A DNA stretch of 64,000 nucleotides from Chloroflexus aggregans DSM 9485 (GTDB lineage: Bacteria; Chloroflexota; Chloroflexia; Chloroflexales; Chloroflexaceae): positions 1,997,353-2,061,352 of the forward strand of contig NC_011831.1 of NCBI RefSeq assembly GCF_000021945.1, written 5' to 3'. A program made the translations under genes and the position numbers. The first letter of the stretch is position 1. The number at the start of each line of letters is the position of its first letter. Below the pieces are notes generated by a model. It worked only from the letters and a program-made list of their open reading frames with translations, had not been told where the DNA came from and searched no databases. Below are positions 53,271 to 62,883 of this stretch, piece by piece.

Positions 53271-54395
53271 ATGGAAGCCGATTGTACAGAACGGGGAGAA
53301 TCACCTGTGCCGATCCACAAAAAGCCGTTTCTCGCCGCGTTACCACCGGCCCCACCGCCGCGCCTGGCTGCCGACGGTCCACCACCGATCCGCATGGCAG
53401 CCAACGAAAACCCATTGGGTCCATCGCCACGCGCGGTCGCAGCAGTACAAGCCGCTATCAATGAAATTCACCGCTATCCCGATGCCGGCGGTGCCGCTCT
53501 GCGCTATGCCCTGGCAACACGTAACGCCTTGTCGCCCGAACATGTGATGCTGGGGAACGGCTCTGATGAACTCATTATGTTGATTTGCCACGCGATGCTG
53601 GGTGAGGGCGATGAAGCGGTATTGGCGCAGGGTTCATTTGTCAGCTATGCACGACGCATTCAGGCGCAAGGTGCCATTGCCCGCCAAATCCCGTTACGTG
53701 AGATGACCCATGATCTACCGGCGATGGCCGCAGCAATAACTGCACGCACCCGCCTGATGTTCGTCTGTAATCCCAACAACCCGACCGGCACAACCATCGG
53801 TGCGGCTGAGATGGCAGCGTTTCTCGCCCACGTGCCGGATGATGTGCTCGTGGTTGTTGATGAAGCCTACATTGAGTTTGTCACCCGCCCTGATTTTCCC
53901 GATCTGCTGCCCCTGATCCGCAACGGACGCGATAATCTGCTGCTATTGCGCACCTTTGCCAAGATTCACGGCCTGGCCGGGTTACGTCTCGGCTATGCGT
54001 TTGGTGCGCCCGATCTGATTGCCTACCTCGAACGAGCACGCCCGGTGTTCAATGTGAACGCATTGGCCCAGATTGCCGGCCTGGCTGCTCTCGACGATAC
54101 CGACCATCTCGCTCGCTCGTTAGCCCACGCCAATGCGAGCCGCACACGGTTGACGAACGCCTTGCGCGCACTCGGTTTGACGGTCATTCCCGGTGAGACG
54201 AACTTCATCGCTGTCGCCGTCCACGACGATCAGGCAATTGTGGCAACACTGGCCCGACGTGGTGTACTGGTGACACCCTTAACCGGTTGGGGGTTGCCGG
54301 GCTGGATCCGCATATCATTTGGGACAGAGGAAGAAAACGACGCCTGTATTGCCGCACTGCAAGCTGCTGTATCGGCCAGCCAGGCTTGTAGTTGA
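53271..54395 (+). CDS. hisC: Histidinol-phosphate aminotransferase
   Basis: A 374-residue PLP fold-type I aminotransferase. Seen: MAANENPLGPSPRAVAAVQA, LGNGSDELIMLICHAM, VCNPNNPTGTTIG, VVVDEAYIEF and RTFAKIHGLAGLRLGYAFG with the PLP Lys. MAANENPLGPSP, NPNNPTGT and DEAYIEF together point to HisC, though some HisC-like enzymes act on other aromatic substrates. The first ATG is used; a GTG at 53308 with GGGGAG ahead would remove 12 residues. Other his genes are not in the window. Confidence 0.9.
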   Translation: MEADCTERGESPVPIHKKPFLAALPPAPPPRLAADGPPPIRMAANENPLGPSPRAVAAVQAAINEIHRYPDAGGAALRYALATRNALSPEHVMLGNGSDELIMLICHAMLGEGDEAVLAQGSFVSYARRIQAQGAIARQIPLREMTHDLPAMAAAITARTRLMFVCNPNNPTGTTIGAAEMAAFLAHVPDDVLVVVDEAYIEFVTRPDFPDLLPLIRNGRDNLLLLRTFAKIHGLAGLRLGYAFGAPDLIAYLERARPVFNVNALAQIAGLAALDDTDHLARSLAHANASRTRLTNALRALGLTVIPGETNFIAVAVHDDQAIVATLARRGVLVTPLTGWGLPGWIRISFGTEEENDACIAALQAAVSASQACS

Positions 54396-54421
54396 CTGCT
54401 CGCGCAACAAAGGAGAAAATA

Positions 54422-55576
54422 ATGAGTGAGTCGCAACAGCCAAAGGTATGTTCTAACTGCGGACATCCACTCGCACCAACCGACCGTTTCTGCCCGAACT
54501 GCGGTACTCGTGTACCAGAAAAAGCTGCGCCACCGACGGTGGTGATTCCACCCGACCAGCCACCTGCCGCGCCGCCGACCGTCGTACTCCCGCCCAACCA
54601 GCCACCTGCTGCACCACCCACAACGGTTCTTCCGCCAAGTCGTCCGTCGACTGCGCCACCAACCGGTCTACCGCCTACACAGCCATCAGCGATCCCGACA
54701 CCAACACCGCCCGTTGTTCCACCGGTACAAAGTGCCGGCACCCCACCTGATCCCTTTATGCCAACACCGACGTACCATCCACCGGTCAGCCAGCAACCGC
54801 CGTTCCAGATACCTGCTTCGCCAAATGTTGCCACTACAAAGCCGAACAGGGGCATAGCCTGGTTACTGGTAGGCGGGATTGGGTGTCTTTTGCTGATCTT
54901 TGTCGGAGCGTGTATCTTTGCGTTGGTAGCGTTCTCCACAATTGCGACAGACACGACAAGCGTCAGCACCACACCTGTGGCGGGAAGCAGTCCGCCAACC
55001 GGTGGGAGTGGAACCGGCGGTTCGGTGGTCGAGGGGCGGATTCTGTTCCAAGACAAGTTTGACAATCCGGCGTCGAGTGCGTTGCTCACAAATGAAGACA
55101 ACGACGTGCGTTATGCTTACGAACAGGGCCGCTATGTCATTGAGGTCAAACAACCAGAGCTGCTCGTATGGTCACTGATTGATGGGACATACCGCAACGT
55201 CACGATTGAAGCGAGCTACATCATGCCAGGCAACATGCCAAACGTTGCCGCAGGTCTCATCTTTCATTACCAAGATGAAGACAACTTCTACCTGTTTAGC
55301 GTCTCGAACGATGGCTATTATGCCCTCGAGCTACTCCAAAATAACCAATGGACAACGCTGATTGACTGGACCAAGCATCAAGCCATCAATCCCGAACGTA
55401 ACCGCATCCGAGTTGAATTGCGTAACGATGAGATTGTGCTCTACGTCAATGATAAACAGATCGATAAGACGCGCGATCCGACGTTTACCGACGGTAACGT
55501 AGCGCTGGCGGTCACCAGTTTTGATAAAGGTGGGGGGACTGTCGAGTTTGAAGAGATAACGATCAGTCAGCGGTAA
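54422..55576 (+). CDS. Zinc-ribbon membrane protein with extracellular lectin-like domain
   Basis: A 384-residue protein with three parts. The N-terminal zinc ribbon is CSNCGHPLAPTDRFCPNCGTR (cytoplasmic). Then comes a long Pro/Thr-rich linker (about 32-140) with repeats of PPNQPPAAPPT, one helix (about 148-175, WLLVGGIGCLLLIFVGACIF), a Thr/Ser/Gly spacer, and a C-terminal beta domain (about 215-384; ILFQDKFDNPASSALL, FHYQDEDNFYLFSVSNDGYY, NRIRVELRNDEIVLYVNDKQ) of the concanavalin/LamG or DUF1080 type. Similar zinc-ribbon-linker-TM proteins are common in Chloroflexi. AAAGGAG precedes the ATG. The hisC stop lies 27 bases upstream. Confidence 0.82.
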   Translation: MSESQQPKVCSNCGHPLAPTDRFCPNCGTRVPEKAAPPTVVIPPDQPPAAPPTVVLPPNQPPAAPPTTVLPPSRPSTAPPTGLPPTQPSAIPTPTPPVVPPVQSAGTPPDPFMPTPTYHPPVSQQPPFQIPASPNVATTKPNRGIAWLLVGGIGCLLLIFVGACIFALVAFSTIATDTTSVSTTPVAGSSPPTGGSGTGGSVVEGRILFQDKFDNPASSALLTNEDNDVRYAYEQGRYVIEVKQPELLVWSLIDGTYRNVTIEASYIMPGNMPNVAAGLIFHYQDEDNFYLFSVSNDGYYALELLQNNQWTTLIDWTKHQAINPERNRIRVELRNDEIVLYVNDKQIDKTRDPTFTDGNVALAVTSFDKGGGTVEFEEITISQR

Positions 55577-55662
55577 GTAACCGGTTGCCGATCCCCTTCC
55601 TCGTCCAACGGGCAAGGAGGGGGATCATTTTGTTCTGTTCACGATGATTGTTACAGAAACAC

Positions 55663-55694
55663 TTGACAAACGGCGGGTGATGTTAGATACTAAC
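55663..55694 (+). promoter_or_regulatory. Promoter with overlapping operator for the ABC-2 exporter operon
   Basis: TTGACA (55663-55668), 17-bp spacer, GATACT (55686-55691). The palindrome GTTAG-ATA-CTAAC (55682-55694) covers the -10. A second palindrome, AAACTAGTTT, lies at 55711-55720 in the early leader. The promoter sets the first gene start at 55737. Confidence 0.65.
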
Positions 55695-55736
55695 AACAGG
55701 TTTACGATACAAACTAGTTTGCAGCGAAACAAAACA

Positions 55737-56342
55737 ATGTTACCTCAGCTTGACATGCACCAACGTATCCGGCGCTATTGGATGATCGATGGACTACCGG
55801 AATTGCTGATCGGCAGCATTTTCCTGCTCAACGGTCTCTTCCAGCTCGCCCCACTCGTTATGCCGGCCGGCAGCGCCGGCTGGGCCAATCTGCTGCTCCC
55901 ATGCACGATGATCCCGGCAATGCTGTGGGGACGGCAGTTACTTCACGCCCTCAAAGTGCGCATCACCTACCCGCGTACCGGCTATGTCTCCTACCGCCAA
56001 CCAAAACGATGGCAGTACGCATTAGGTGGGCTGGTGGGCATAGGAATAGGGATCGCACTGGCGCCCCCGGTGCAAAACCAGATCGCAGCGACGTGGGTGC
56101 CGGTACTTACCGGTATGACCCTGGCTGCCGGTATCGGCTATTACGGAGTCTACCTCGGTATGCGACGTTTCTACGTTCTCGCGGTGTTCGTCGCCGTTAT
56201 CGGTATGCTGATGCACTGGCTCCCAATCGACTCCTTCCTCGGTACGAGTCTGGAGATCGCGGTGGTGGGCGTCTGGATGCTCTTGTCCGGCAGTATCACG
56301 CTCTACCGTTATCTTCAGCACACGCAGACAGAGCCATTATGA
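55737..56342 (+). CDS. Hypothetical membrane protein of exporter operon
   Basis: A 201-residue protein with about six hydrophobic segments (LPELLIGSIFLLNGLFQLAP; ANLLLPCTMIPAMLWG; YALGGLVGIGIGIALAP; PVLTGMTLAAGIGYYGVYLG; YVLAVFVAVIGMLMHWL; IAVVGVWMLLSGSITLYRYL). The N-terminus MLPQLDMHQRIRRYWMIDGL is amphipathic. I do not recognise a family. The start at 55737 is dictated by the promoter position. The next gene (regulator) begins in its stop (ATGA), so the two are cotranslated. Confidence 0.78.
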   Translation: MLPQLDMHQRIRRYWMIDGLPELLIGSIFLLNGLFQLAPLVMPAGSAGWANLLLPCTMIPAMLWGRQLLHALKVRITYPRTGYVSYRQPKRWQYALGGLVGIGIGIALAPPVQNQIAATWVPVLTGMTLAAGIGYYGVYLGMRRFYVLAVFVAVIGMLMHWLPIDSFLGTSLEIAVVGVWMLLSGSITLYRYLQHTQTEPL

Positions 56343-56692
56343 AGAAACTCGAAATACATCAACTGACCACGCTTGATCGGCTCATTCACGAACCGGCACG
56401 ACTGATGATAGTAGCCTTACTGTATACCGTTGAGAACGCCGATTTTCTCTTTTTGCAGCGTGAAACCGGTCTCAGCAAAGGGAATTTGTCGATACATCTG
56501 AGTAAGCTTGAACAGGCCGGCTATGTGCAGATCGAGAAGACCTATCGCGGTAAGTTGCCGTTAACACTCTGCACATTGACCGAAACCGGACGGGAAGCGT
56601 TTCAAAACTACCGACAGCGTCTGCTTTATCTGGTGAGTGCCACCGGCAACAACGATGTACCACCTGCTCTGAACCTCGCCCCGGCAGAGTAG
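56339..56692 (+). CDS. Winged-helix transcriptional regulator
   Basis: A 117-residue DNA-binding protein of the PadR/ArsR/MarR-like winged-helix group (HTH_34 type). Seen: LDRLIHEPARLMIVALLYTV, FLQRETGLSKGNLSIHLSKL (recognition helix) and EQAGYVQIEKTYRGKLPLTL with the wing. Such regulators often sit with a membrane protein and an ABC-2 exporter and repress that operon. The palindrome over the promoter is the likely target. ATPase and permease genes follow. Confidence 0.85.
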   Translation: MKKLEIHQLTTLDRLIHEPARLMIVALLYTVENADFLFLQRETGLSKGNLSIHLSKLEQAGYVQIEKTYRGKLPLTLCTLTETGREAFQNYRQRLLYLVSATGNNDVPPALNLAPAE

Positions 56693-56727
56693 GAAAGCGA
56701 GTGTCAGATCGTTGCTTGGAGATTATT

Positions 56728-57672
56728 ATGAGTAGCGTTGCGATTCGTACCCACAACCTGACCCGTACTTTTGGCGCGATACGGGCCGTCGATCAATTGA
56801 CGTTGGAGGTTCGGCAGGGTGAAATCTTCGGCTTTTTGGGACCGAACGGATCGGGCAAGACGACGACAATTCGGCTTTTACTCGGTCTATTGCAACCCGA
56901 TGCCGGCCAAATTGAAGTATTGGGCTTTGCCGTACCACAGCAAGCGTCCGAGGTACGTATGCATACCGGCACGCTGCTCGAACACTCTGGCCTGTACGAA
57001 CGCCTGAGCGCCGCCGACAATCTTGATTACTACGGACGCATCTGGCGCATACCGGCCGCCCAACGCCGCGAACGCATCCGCGAATTGTTGGAACAAGTGG
57101 GACTATGGGAGCGGCGCCACGAACCGGTGAAGACGTGGAGCCGCGGTATGAAGCAGAAGTTGGCAATTGCACGCGCCCTCTTGCACCGTCCCCAACTCAT
57201 CTTCCTCGATGAACCAACCGCCGGTCTTGACCCCATTGCTGCTGCTGCGTTCCGTGATGATCTGCGTGCGCTCGCCGAACGTGAAGGTGTGACCGTCTTC
57301 CTCACGACGCACAATCTGGATGAAGCCGAGAAGCTATGTCATCGGGTCGGCATTATCCGACATGGCCGACTACTGGCGCAAGGCAGTCTGGCCGAGATCC
57401 AACGTCACGATACGCTACACCTCGAAATCATCGGGCGTAACTTTATACCCTCGGTCGAAGCAGCACTTCGGTCACAACCGACTGTGAGGCGGGTGGAAGC
57501 CAGCGATACGCACTTGATGATCGAACTTGCTTCGTCGAGCGATCCGGCTCCACTGATAAAACTGGTGATCGAGCATGGTGGGCAGATTGAAGAGGTATAC
57601 CGCAAACAAAACGCAAGCCTTGAAGAGGTATTCTTGACCTTGATGGCAGAGGAGACAACGTATGCTCACTGA
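56728..57672 (+). CDS. ABC-2-type exporter ATP-binding protein
   Basis: A 314-residue ABC ATPase. Seen: Walker A GPNGSGKTTTIR, signature WSRGMKQKLAIARALLH, Walker B LIFLDEPTAGLDPIAA and the H-loop TTHNLDEAEKLCHRVGIIRH. The C-terminal extension (about 220-314) is typical of drug/Na+ exporter subunits of the NatA/CcmA type. The ATG at 56728 has GGAG 6-9 bases ahead. Its end overlaps the permease start by 11 bases. Confidence 0.93.
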   Translation: MSSVAIRTHNLTRTFGAIRAVDQLTLEVRQGEIFGFLGPNGSGKTTTIRLLLGLLQPDAGQIEVLGFAVPQQASEVRMHTGTLLEHSGLYERLSAADNLDYYGRIWRIPAAQRRERIRELLEQVGLWERRHEPVKTWSRGMKQKLAIARALLHRPQLIFLDEPTAGLDPIAAAAFRDDLRALAEREGVTVFLTTHNLDEAEKLCHRVGIIRHGRLLAQGSLAEIQRHDTLHLEIIGRNFIPSVEAALRSQPTVRRVEASDTHLMIELASSSDPAPLIKLVIEHGGQIEEVYRKQNASLEEVFLTLMAEETTYAH

Positions 57673-58393
57673 CATCTGGACGGTCATGCGCAAAGAGCTG
57701 AAGGAAATCTCAAACATTCGCGAACGGATTGGGCTAATCAGTATACTCTTCCTGATCGCCTCTTTCGGCATACTATTGCCATGGCAGATGGGCAGATCGT
57801 GGATCGAGTCGCCGATCACGCTCATCTACTGGGCCTGGTTACCTCTCTTTCTGGTCATTACCGTCGTGGCCGATTCATTTGCCGGCGAGCGCGAACGGCA
57901 TACGCTCGAAACGTTGCTTGCGAGCCGGCTGCCCGATCAGGCCATTTTATTCGGCAAACTGCTGGCCGCGCTGACGTATGGTGTCGGACTGACGTGGATA
58001 AGTCTGCTGGTAGGGTTGATCACGATCAATCTTGGGCATAGCCCAGGAAGCTTGATCTTCTATCCGCCGGATGTGGCATTCGCCGTGCTCAGCATCTCGC
58101 TCCTCAGCGGCGGCCTCGCTGCGGGTGCGGGAGTATTGGTGTCGTTGCGGGTCAAGACGGTGCAGCAAGCCACGCAACTGCTTAGTATTGCCGTGATGGT
58201 ACTGATCTTCCTGCCTACGTTTGGGTTGCAGATGCTGCCGGCAGCCTGGCAAGAACGGCTGTTGAAGAGTGTCGCCAATTGGGATGTGACGCAAACGGTG
58301 TTGACGGTGATTGTGATACTGATCATCATCGACAGCATCCTGATCGGCGCGGCAATGCGTCGCTTCCAGCGGACACGGCTGATCTCCGAATGA
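57662..58393 (+). CDS. ABC-2-type exporter permease
   Basis: A 243-residue permease with about six helices (ISILFLIASFGILLPWQMG; YWAWLPLFLVITVVADSFAG; LAALTYGVGLTWISLLVGL; DVAFAVLSISLLSGGLAAGA; QLLSIAVMVLIFLPTFGLQM; VTQTVLTVIVILIIIDSIL). ERERHTLETLLASRLPDQAI is the conserved cytoplasmic loop of ABC-2 permeases. It overlaps the ATPase gene and is the last gene of the operon; the substrate is unknown. Confidence 0.92.
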   Translation: MLTDIWTVMRKELKEISNIRERIGLISILFLIASFGILLPWQMGRSWIESPITLIYWAWLPLFLVITVVADSFAGERERHTLETLLASRLPDQAILFGKLLAALTYGVGLTWISLLVGLITINLGHSPGSLIFYPPDVAFAVLSISLLSGGLAAGAGVLVSLRVKTVQQATQLLSIAVMVLIFLPTFGLQMLPAAWQERLLKSVANWDVTQTVLTVIVILIIIDSILIGAAMRRFQRTRLISE

Positions 58394-59067
58394 GGCACTT
58401 CCGCAACAGCCGGGCATACGGATGTTACCGGTTGTCATTGTCACATGGGCAGGGTTGAACTCTATTCCCGGAGAAATGCACCAAACCTCACCAACCGGTA
58501 TGGGGCAACTTACGCGCGCATGTACGGTCGCTACTTGCCACGCTCAATACCCGGTACAACTCGGTGGTCAAAGCTTCACCGATTCGACCTAGGTTGTACC
58601 GGCGAAGCTCATATCACTTTACAACGCCCATACTGCCAAACACCCACGCCGCGCGGCAGCCAGCAATTGAGAGAGGCAGCCAATCCGTCTAAGGCATTTG
58701 CCTTTTGCGGCAGCCAGACAATTCAGCGCAATGTCAAACAAACGAGCGCAACCATTGTGATACATTGCCGCTTACCATCCCCGGTATCGGCAGATACAAC
58801 AGGATAGCCGGCGGGCACGTGGGCAACGATTCGGGCATACGTCCTCCAATATCTGCCGATTCACTACCGCTTCGATCAACCGGTGGTTGCCGTTTACGGT
58901 CACATCCACCGGCAGGCGGTCGGCTGCCACGCCGGACGTATGATCAAACCCAAGACACAATGCACCGGCTTGTTTGTCCTTGATCCACGCGACCGAATCC
59001 GCAGCATACGCGGTTTTCAGCCCCTGTTCTGCCTTGCCCCTCGCATAACGCCACAGAACCGCAACCC

Positions 59068-59081
59068 TGGAAGCGCTTTCA
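59068..59081. promoter_or_regulatory. LacI-family operator 1
   Basis: TGGAAGCGCTTTCA, which fits the LacI/GalR consensus TGAAAGCGCTTTCA except at one position. It is 103 bases before the regulator start. Confidence 0.65.
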
Positions 59082-59152
59082 CGGTTTTGTGCAAGTGTTT
59101 CGCGCTTTTTGAAAAGCCAGCCATCGCCCCGGGCGAGTACTATAGGCGCAGT

Positions 59153-59166
59153 TGGAAGCGTTCCCA
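59153..59166. promoter_or_regulatory. LacI-family operator 2
   Basis: TGGAAGCGTTCCCA, with the central GGAAGCGTTCC palindrome, 18 bases before the regulator ATG; 85 bp centre to centre from operator 1, about eight helical turns. Confidence 0.6.
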
Positions 59167-59183
59167 GTCAGTGGCGGTAGGCT

Positions 59184-60197
59184 ATGCATATCACACTCGA
59201 TGAAATTGCTCGGCGGGCCGGAGTCTCACGCTCGACCGCCTCACGGGTCATCAACAACCACCCGCACGTCAATCCGGCGGTACGCGAACGGGTGTGGCAG
59301 GCCATCCGCGAAACCAATTACCAGCCCAACCTACCGGCGCGTTCACTGGCCAGCCGCCGCTCGCAGGTGATTGGGATCATTATTCCGCAGCCGATCCATA
59401 CCCTCTTTGCCGATCCCTACTTCCCATTGTTGATCGAAGGCATTGCCCAAGTCTGCAACGAACGGCAATTTTCGATTATGCTGGAACTGGCCACTAATCC
59501 AACCGGCGATCCATACCGGCACATTGGCCGGCAAGGTTTTCTCGAGGGTGCCATCGTGGCCTCAGCCATCGAAGATCACTTTCTCAGTCAATGGTTAGCC
59601 CAAGAGAGCATCCCGGTGGTCTCGATTGGCCGGATTAGCACCCATCCGGCAATTCCCTACGTTGATGTAGATAACCGCCAAGGTGCGCGGATGATGATCG
59701 AGCACTTGCTGCGGTGCGGTTATCGCCGGATTGCGACGATTACCGGCCCGATGAATATCGTGGCCGGGCGCGATCGCTTTGCCGGGTACTGTGATGCCCT
59801 CGACGCTGCCGGCTTGCCGCTGTTGCCCGAACTCATCGTTGAAGGCAACTTTAGCGAGCAGAGTGGATTTAGCGCGATGCAGAGCCTCTTGCAACGAGAA
59901 CCACGACCCGATGCGGTCTTTGCTGCGAGCGACATGATGGCACTGGGCGCATTCAAAGCGCTGCGCGCTGTCGGACTAAGCGTACCCGACGACATCGGCT
60001 TAGGCGGATTTGACGACATTCCACTAGCGGCAGCGATGACACCGACTCTTACCACCGTGCGCCAACCGATCAACGAACTTGGTCAAACGGCGGCACGATT
60101 GTTACTCGACCGCATCACTACCGCAGCTCGCGACCTCGCCGTCGAGCGGGTGATATTGCCGACCACATTAGTGATTCGCGAGAGCTGCGTTCGGTAA
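59184..60197 (+). CDS. LacI-family transcriptional regulator
   Basis: A 337-residue regulator. The LacI helix-turn-helix and hinge are at the N-terminus: ITLDEIARRAGVSRSTASRV, INNHPHVNPAVRERVWQAIR and NYQPNLPARSLASRRSQ. The rest is a periplasmic-binding-protein-like sugar sensor (VIGIIIPQPIHTLFADPYFP, GLSVPDDIGLGGFDDIPLAA, TTVRQPINELGQTAARLLLD). It probably controls the sugar ABC genes downstream and itself, through the two operators. Confidence 0.94.
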   Translation: MHITLDEIARRAGVSRSTASRVINNHPHVNPAVRERVWQAIRETNYQPNLPARSLASRRSQVIGIIIPQPIHTLFADPYFPLLIEGIAQVCNERQFSIMLELATNPTGDPYRHIGRQGFLEGAIVASAIEDHFLSQWLAQESIPVVSIGRISTHPAIPYVDVDNRQGARMMIEHLLRCGYRRIATITGPMNIVAGRDRFAGYCDALDAAGLPLLPELIVEGNFSEQSGFSAMQSLLQREPRPDAVFAASDMMALGAFKALRAVGLSVPDDIGLGGFDDIPLAAAMTPTLTTVRQPINELGQTAARLLLDRITTAARDLAVERVILPTTLVIRESCVR

Positions 60198-60290
60198 TGT
60201 TGAAAGGAGGTGATACAACACGGTCATATAGTCTACGCTCGATTGATATTTGAATGACGATGGCGTATCTATTCCAGAGGAGGAGAACCA

Positions 60291-61772
<1,482 letters not shown>

Positions 61773-61796
61773 AAGGTATTGGTTATCAGGACAAGT

Positions 61797-61816
61797 GGGC
61801 GGCTTGACAGCCGCCC
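61797..61816 (+). terminator. Intercistronic hairpin after the substrate-binding gene
   Basis: Perfect GGGCGGC-TTGACA-GCCGCCC hairpin, followed by CCTTCTC (not a strong T run). Such hairpins are often between binding-protein and permease genes and give partial termination or mRNA protection. Confidence 0.6.
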
Positions 61817-61881
61817 CTTCTCACAAACACTAAGCGCGGTAGCCGCAGAGAGGGCGGTATCGCCAGCAAGGAGGCAACGCT

Positions 61882-62883
61882 ATGGCCCCCTTACCAGAAT
61901 TGAGCAGTGTGTGGCGTAACTTGTGGCGTGGTCGGGTCAAACAGGCGCAGCGACGAAAGTTGAGCAGGCTGGAAAAGAAAGAGATGGCATGGGGGTTGTT
62001 CTTCATCAGCCCATGGATGATCGGGTTCTTACTCTTTTACTTCTTGCCCATGATAGCTTCGTTCGGCTTCTCACTCTACGATTTCAACCCAGCCGTGCCT
62101 GATCAAGCTCGCTTTGTTGGCTTTGCCAACTGGCAACGGGCCTTATTTCAGGATGAGGAGGTCTGGTTATCGTTAGGGCGGACCCTGCACTTCGCTGCTA
62201 TTTCCCTACCGATCTCGCTACTTTTTGCGCTGTTTCTCGCTATCTTGTTGAATTCAGAACACGTACTCGGCAAGAGTGTCTACCGCACCCTATTTTACAT
62301 GCCGACCATGATCCCGCTGGTCGCGACGGTGTTGATCTGGAACGGCGTTCTCAACGAGCAGGCCGGTTGGATCAACGTGATCATTGAACGATTGACCGGT
62401 ATCACAGCGACCGGCACGCAAGGCTTGCGCTGGCTGGCCGACCCCAAGCTGGTCTATTACGCTTATACAATGTTTGGTCTGTGGGGTGTTGGCAATGCCA
62501 TGATCATCTTTCTGGCCGGTCTACAGGGTGTACCGACTGAACTCTACGAAGCAGCTCAGATCGACGGCGCCAACTGGTTTCACCGTCTGATCTTCATTAC
62601 CATTCCGCTCATCACCCCGGTAATCTTCTACCAACTCGTGCTGGGAGTGATCGGCTCGCTGCAATACTTCCTCGCCCCCTTTGTCCTCAACGGCGGCACC
62701 GGCTTCCCCGAAGGAATGACCCGTTTCTTCATGGTCTACTTCTACAAGCAGTCATTTAGCTTCTTTAGTATGGGCTACGGCGCAACCCTGGCATGGCTGA
62801 TGCTCATCATCGCCATGATTATTACGGTTGTTCTTTTTGGCACCTCTCGATTCTGGGTCTTCTATGCAGGGGAGGAACGCTAA
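61882..62883 (+). CDS. Sugar ABC transporter permease (MalF-type)
   Basis: A 333-residue permease with six helices after a basic cytoplasmic N-terminus (RVKQAQRRKLSRLEKKEM). The EAA loop is EAAQIDGANWFHRLIFITIP, the CUT1 form. Helices include GLFFISPWMIGFLLFYFLPM and ISLPISLLFALFLAILLNSE. AAGGAGG is 7 bases before the ATG. The next permease gene starts at its stop codon (one-base overlap). A shared ATPase from elsewhere (MsmK/UgpC type) is expected. Confidence 0.93.
   Translation: MAPLPELSSVWRNLWRGRVKQAQRRKLSRLEKKEMAWGLFFISPWMIGFLLFYFLPMIASFGFSLYDFNPAVPDQARFVGFANWQRALFQDEEVWLSLGRTLHFAAISLPISLLFALFLAILLNSEHVLGKSVYRTLFYMPTMIPLVATVLIWNGVLNEQAGWINVIIERLTGITATGTQGLRWLADPKLVYYAYTMFGLWGVGNAMIIFLAGLQGVPTELYEAAQIDGANWFHRLIFITIPLITPVIFYQLVLGVIGSLQYFLAPFVLNGGTGFPEGMTRFFMVYFYKQSFSFFSMGYGATLAWLMLIIAMIITVVLFGTSRFWVFYAGEER

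Larger units (their letters stand above)
58394..59183. other. Gene-free region upstream of lacI-type gene
   Basis: No gene is recognised on either strand; short open frames (under 125 codons) show no family motif. The right end carries two LacI-type operators. A decayed gene cannot be excluded. Confidence 0.5.

Noticed and set aside
58394-59183. Possible decayed gene on the minus strand (DRLPVDVTVNGNHRLIEAVV)
   Set aside because: Only a short stretch reads protein-like and no family could be named.
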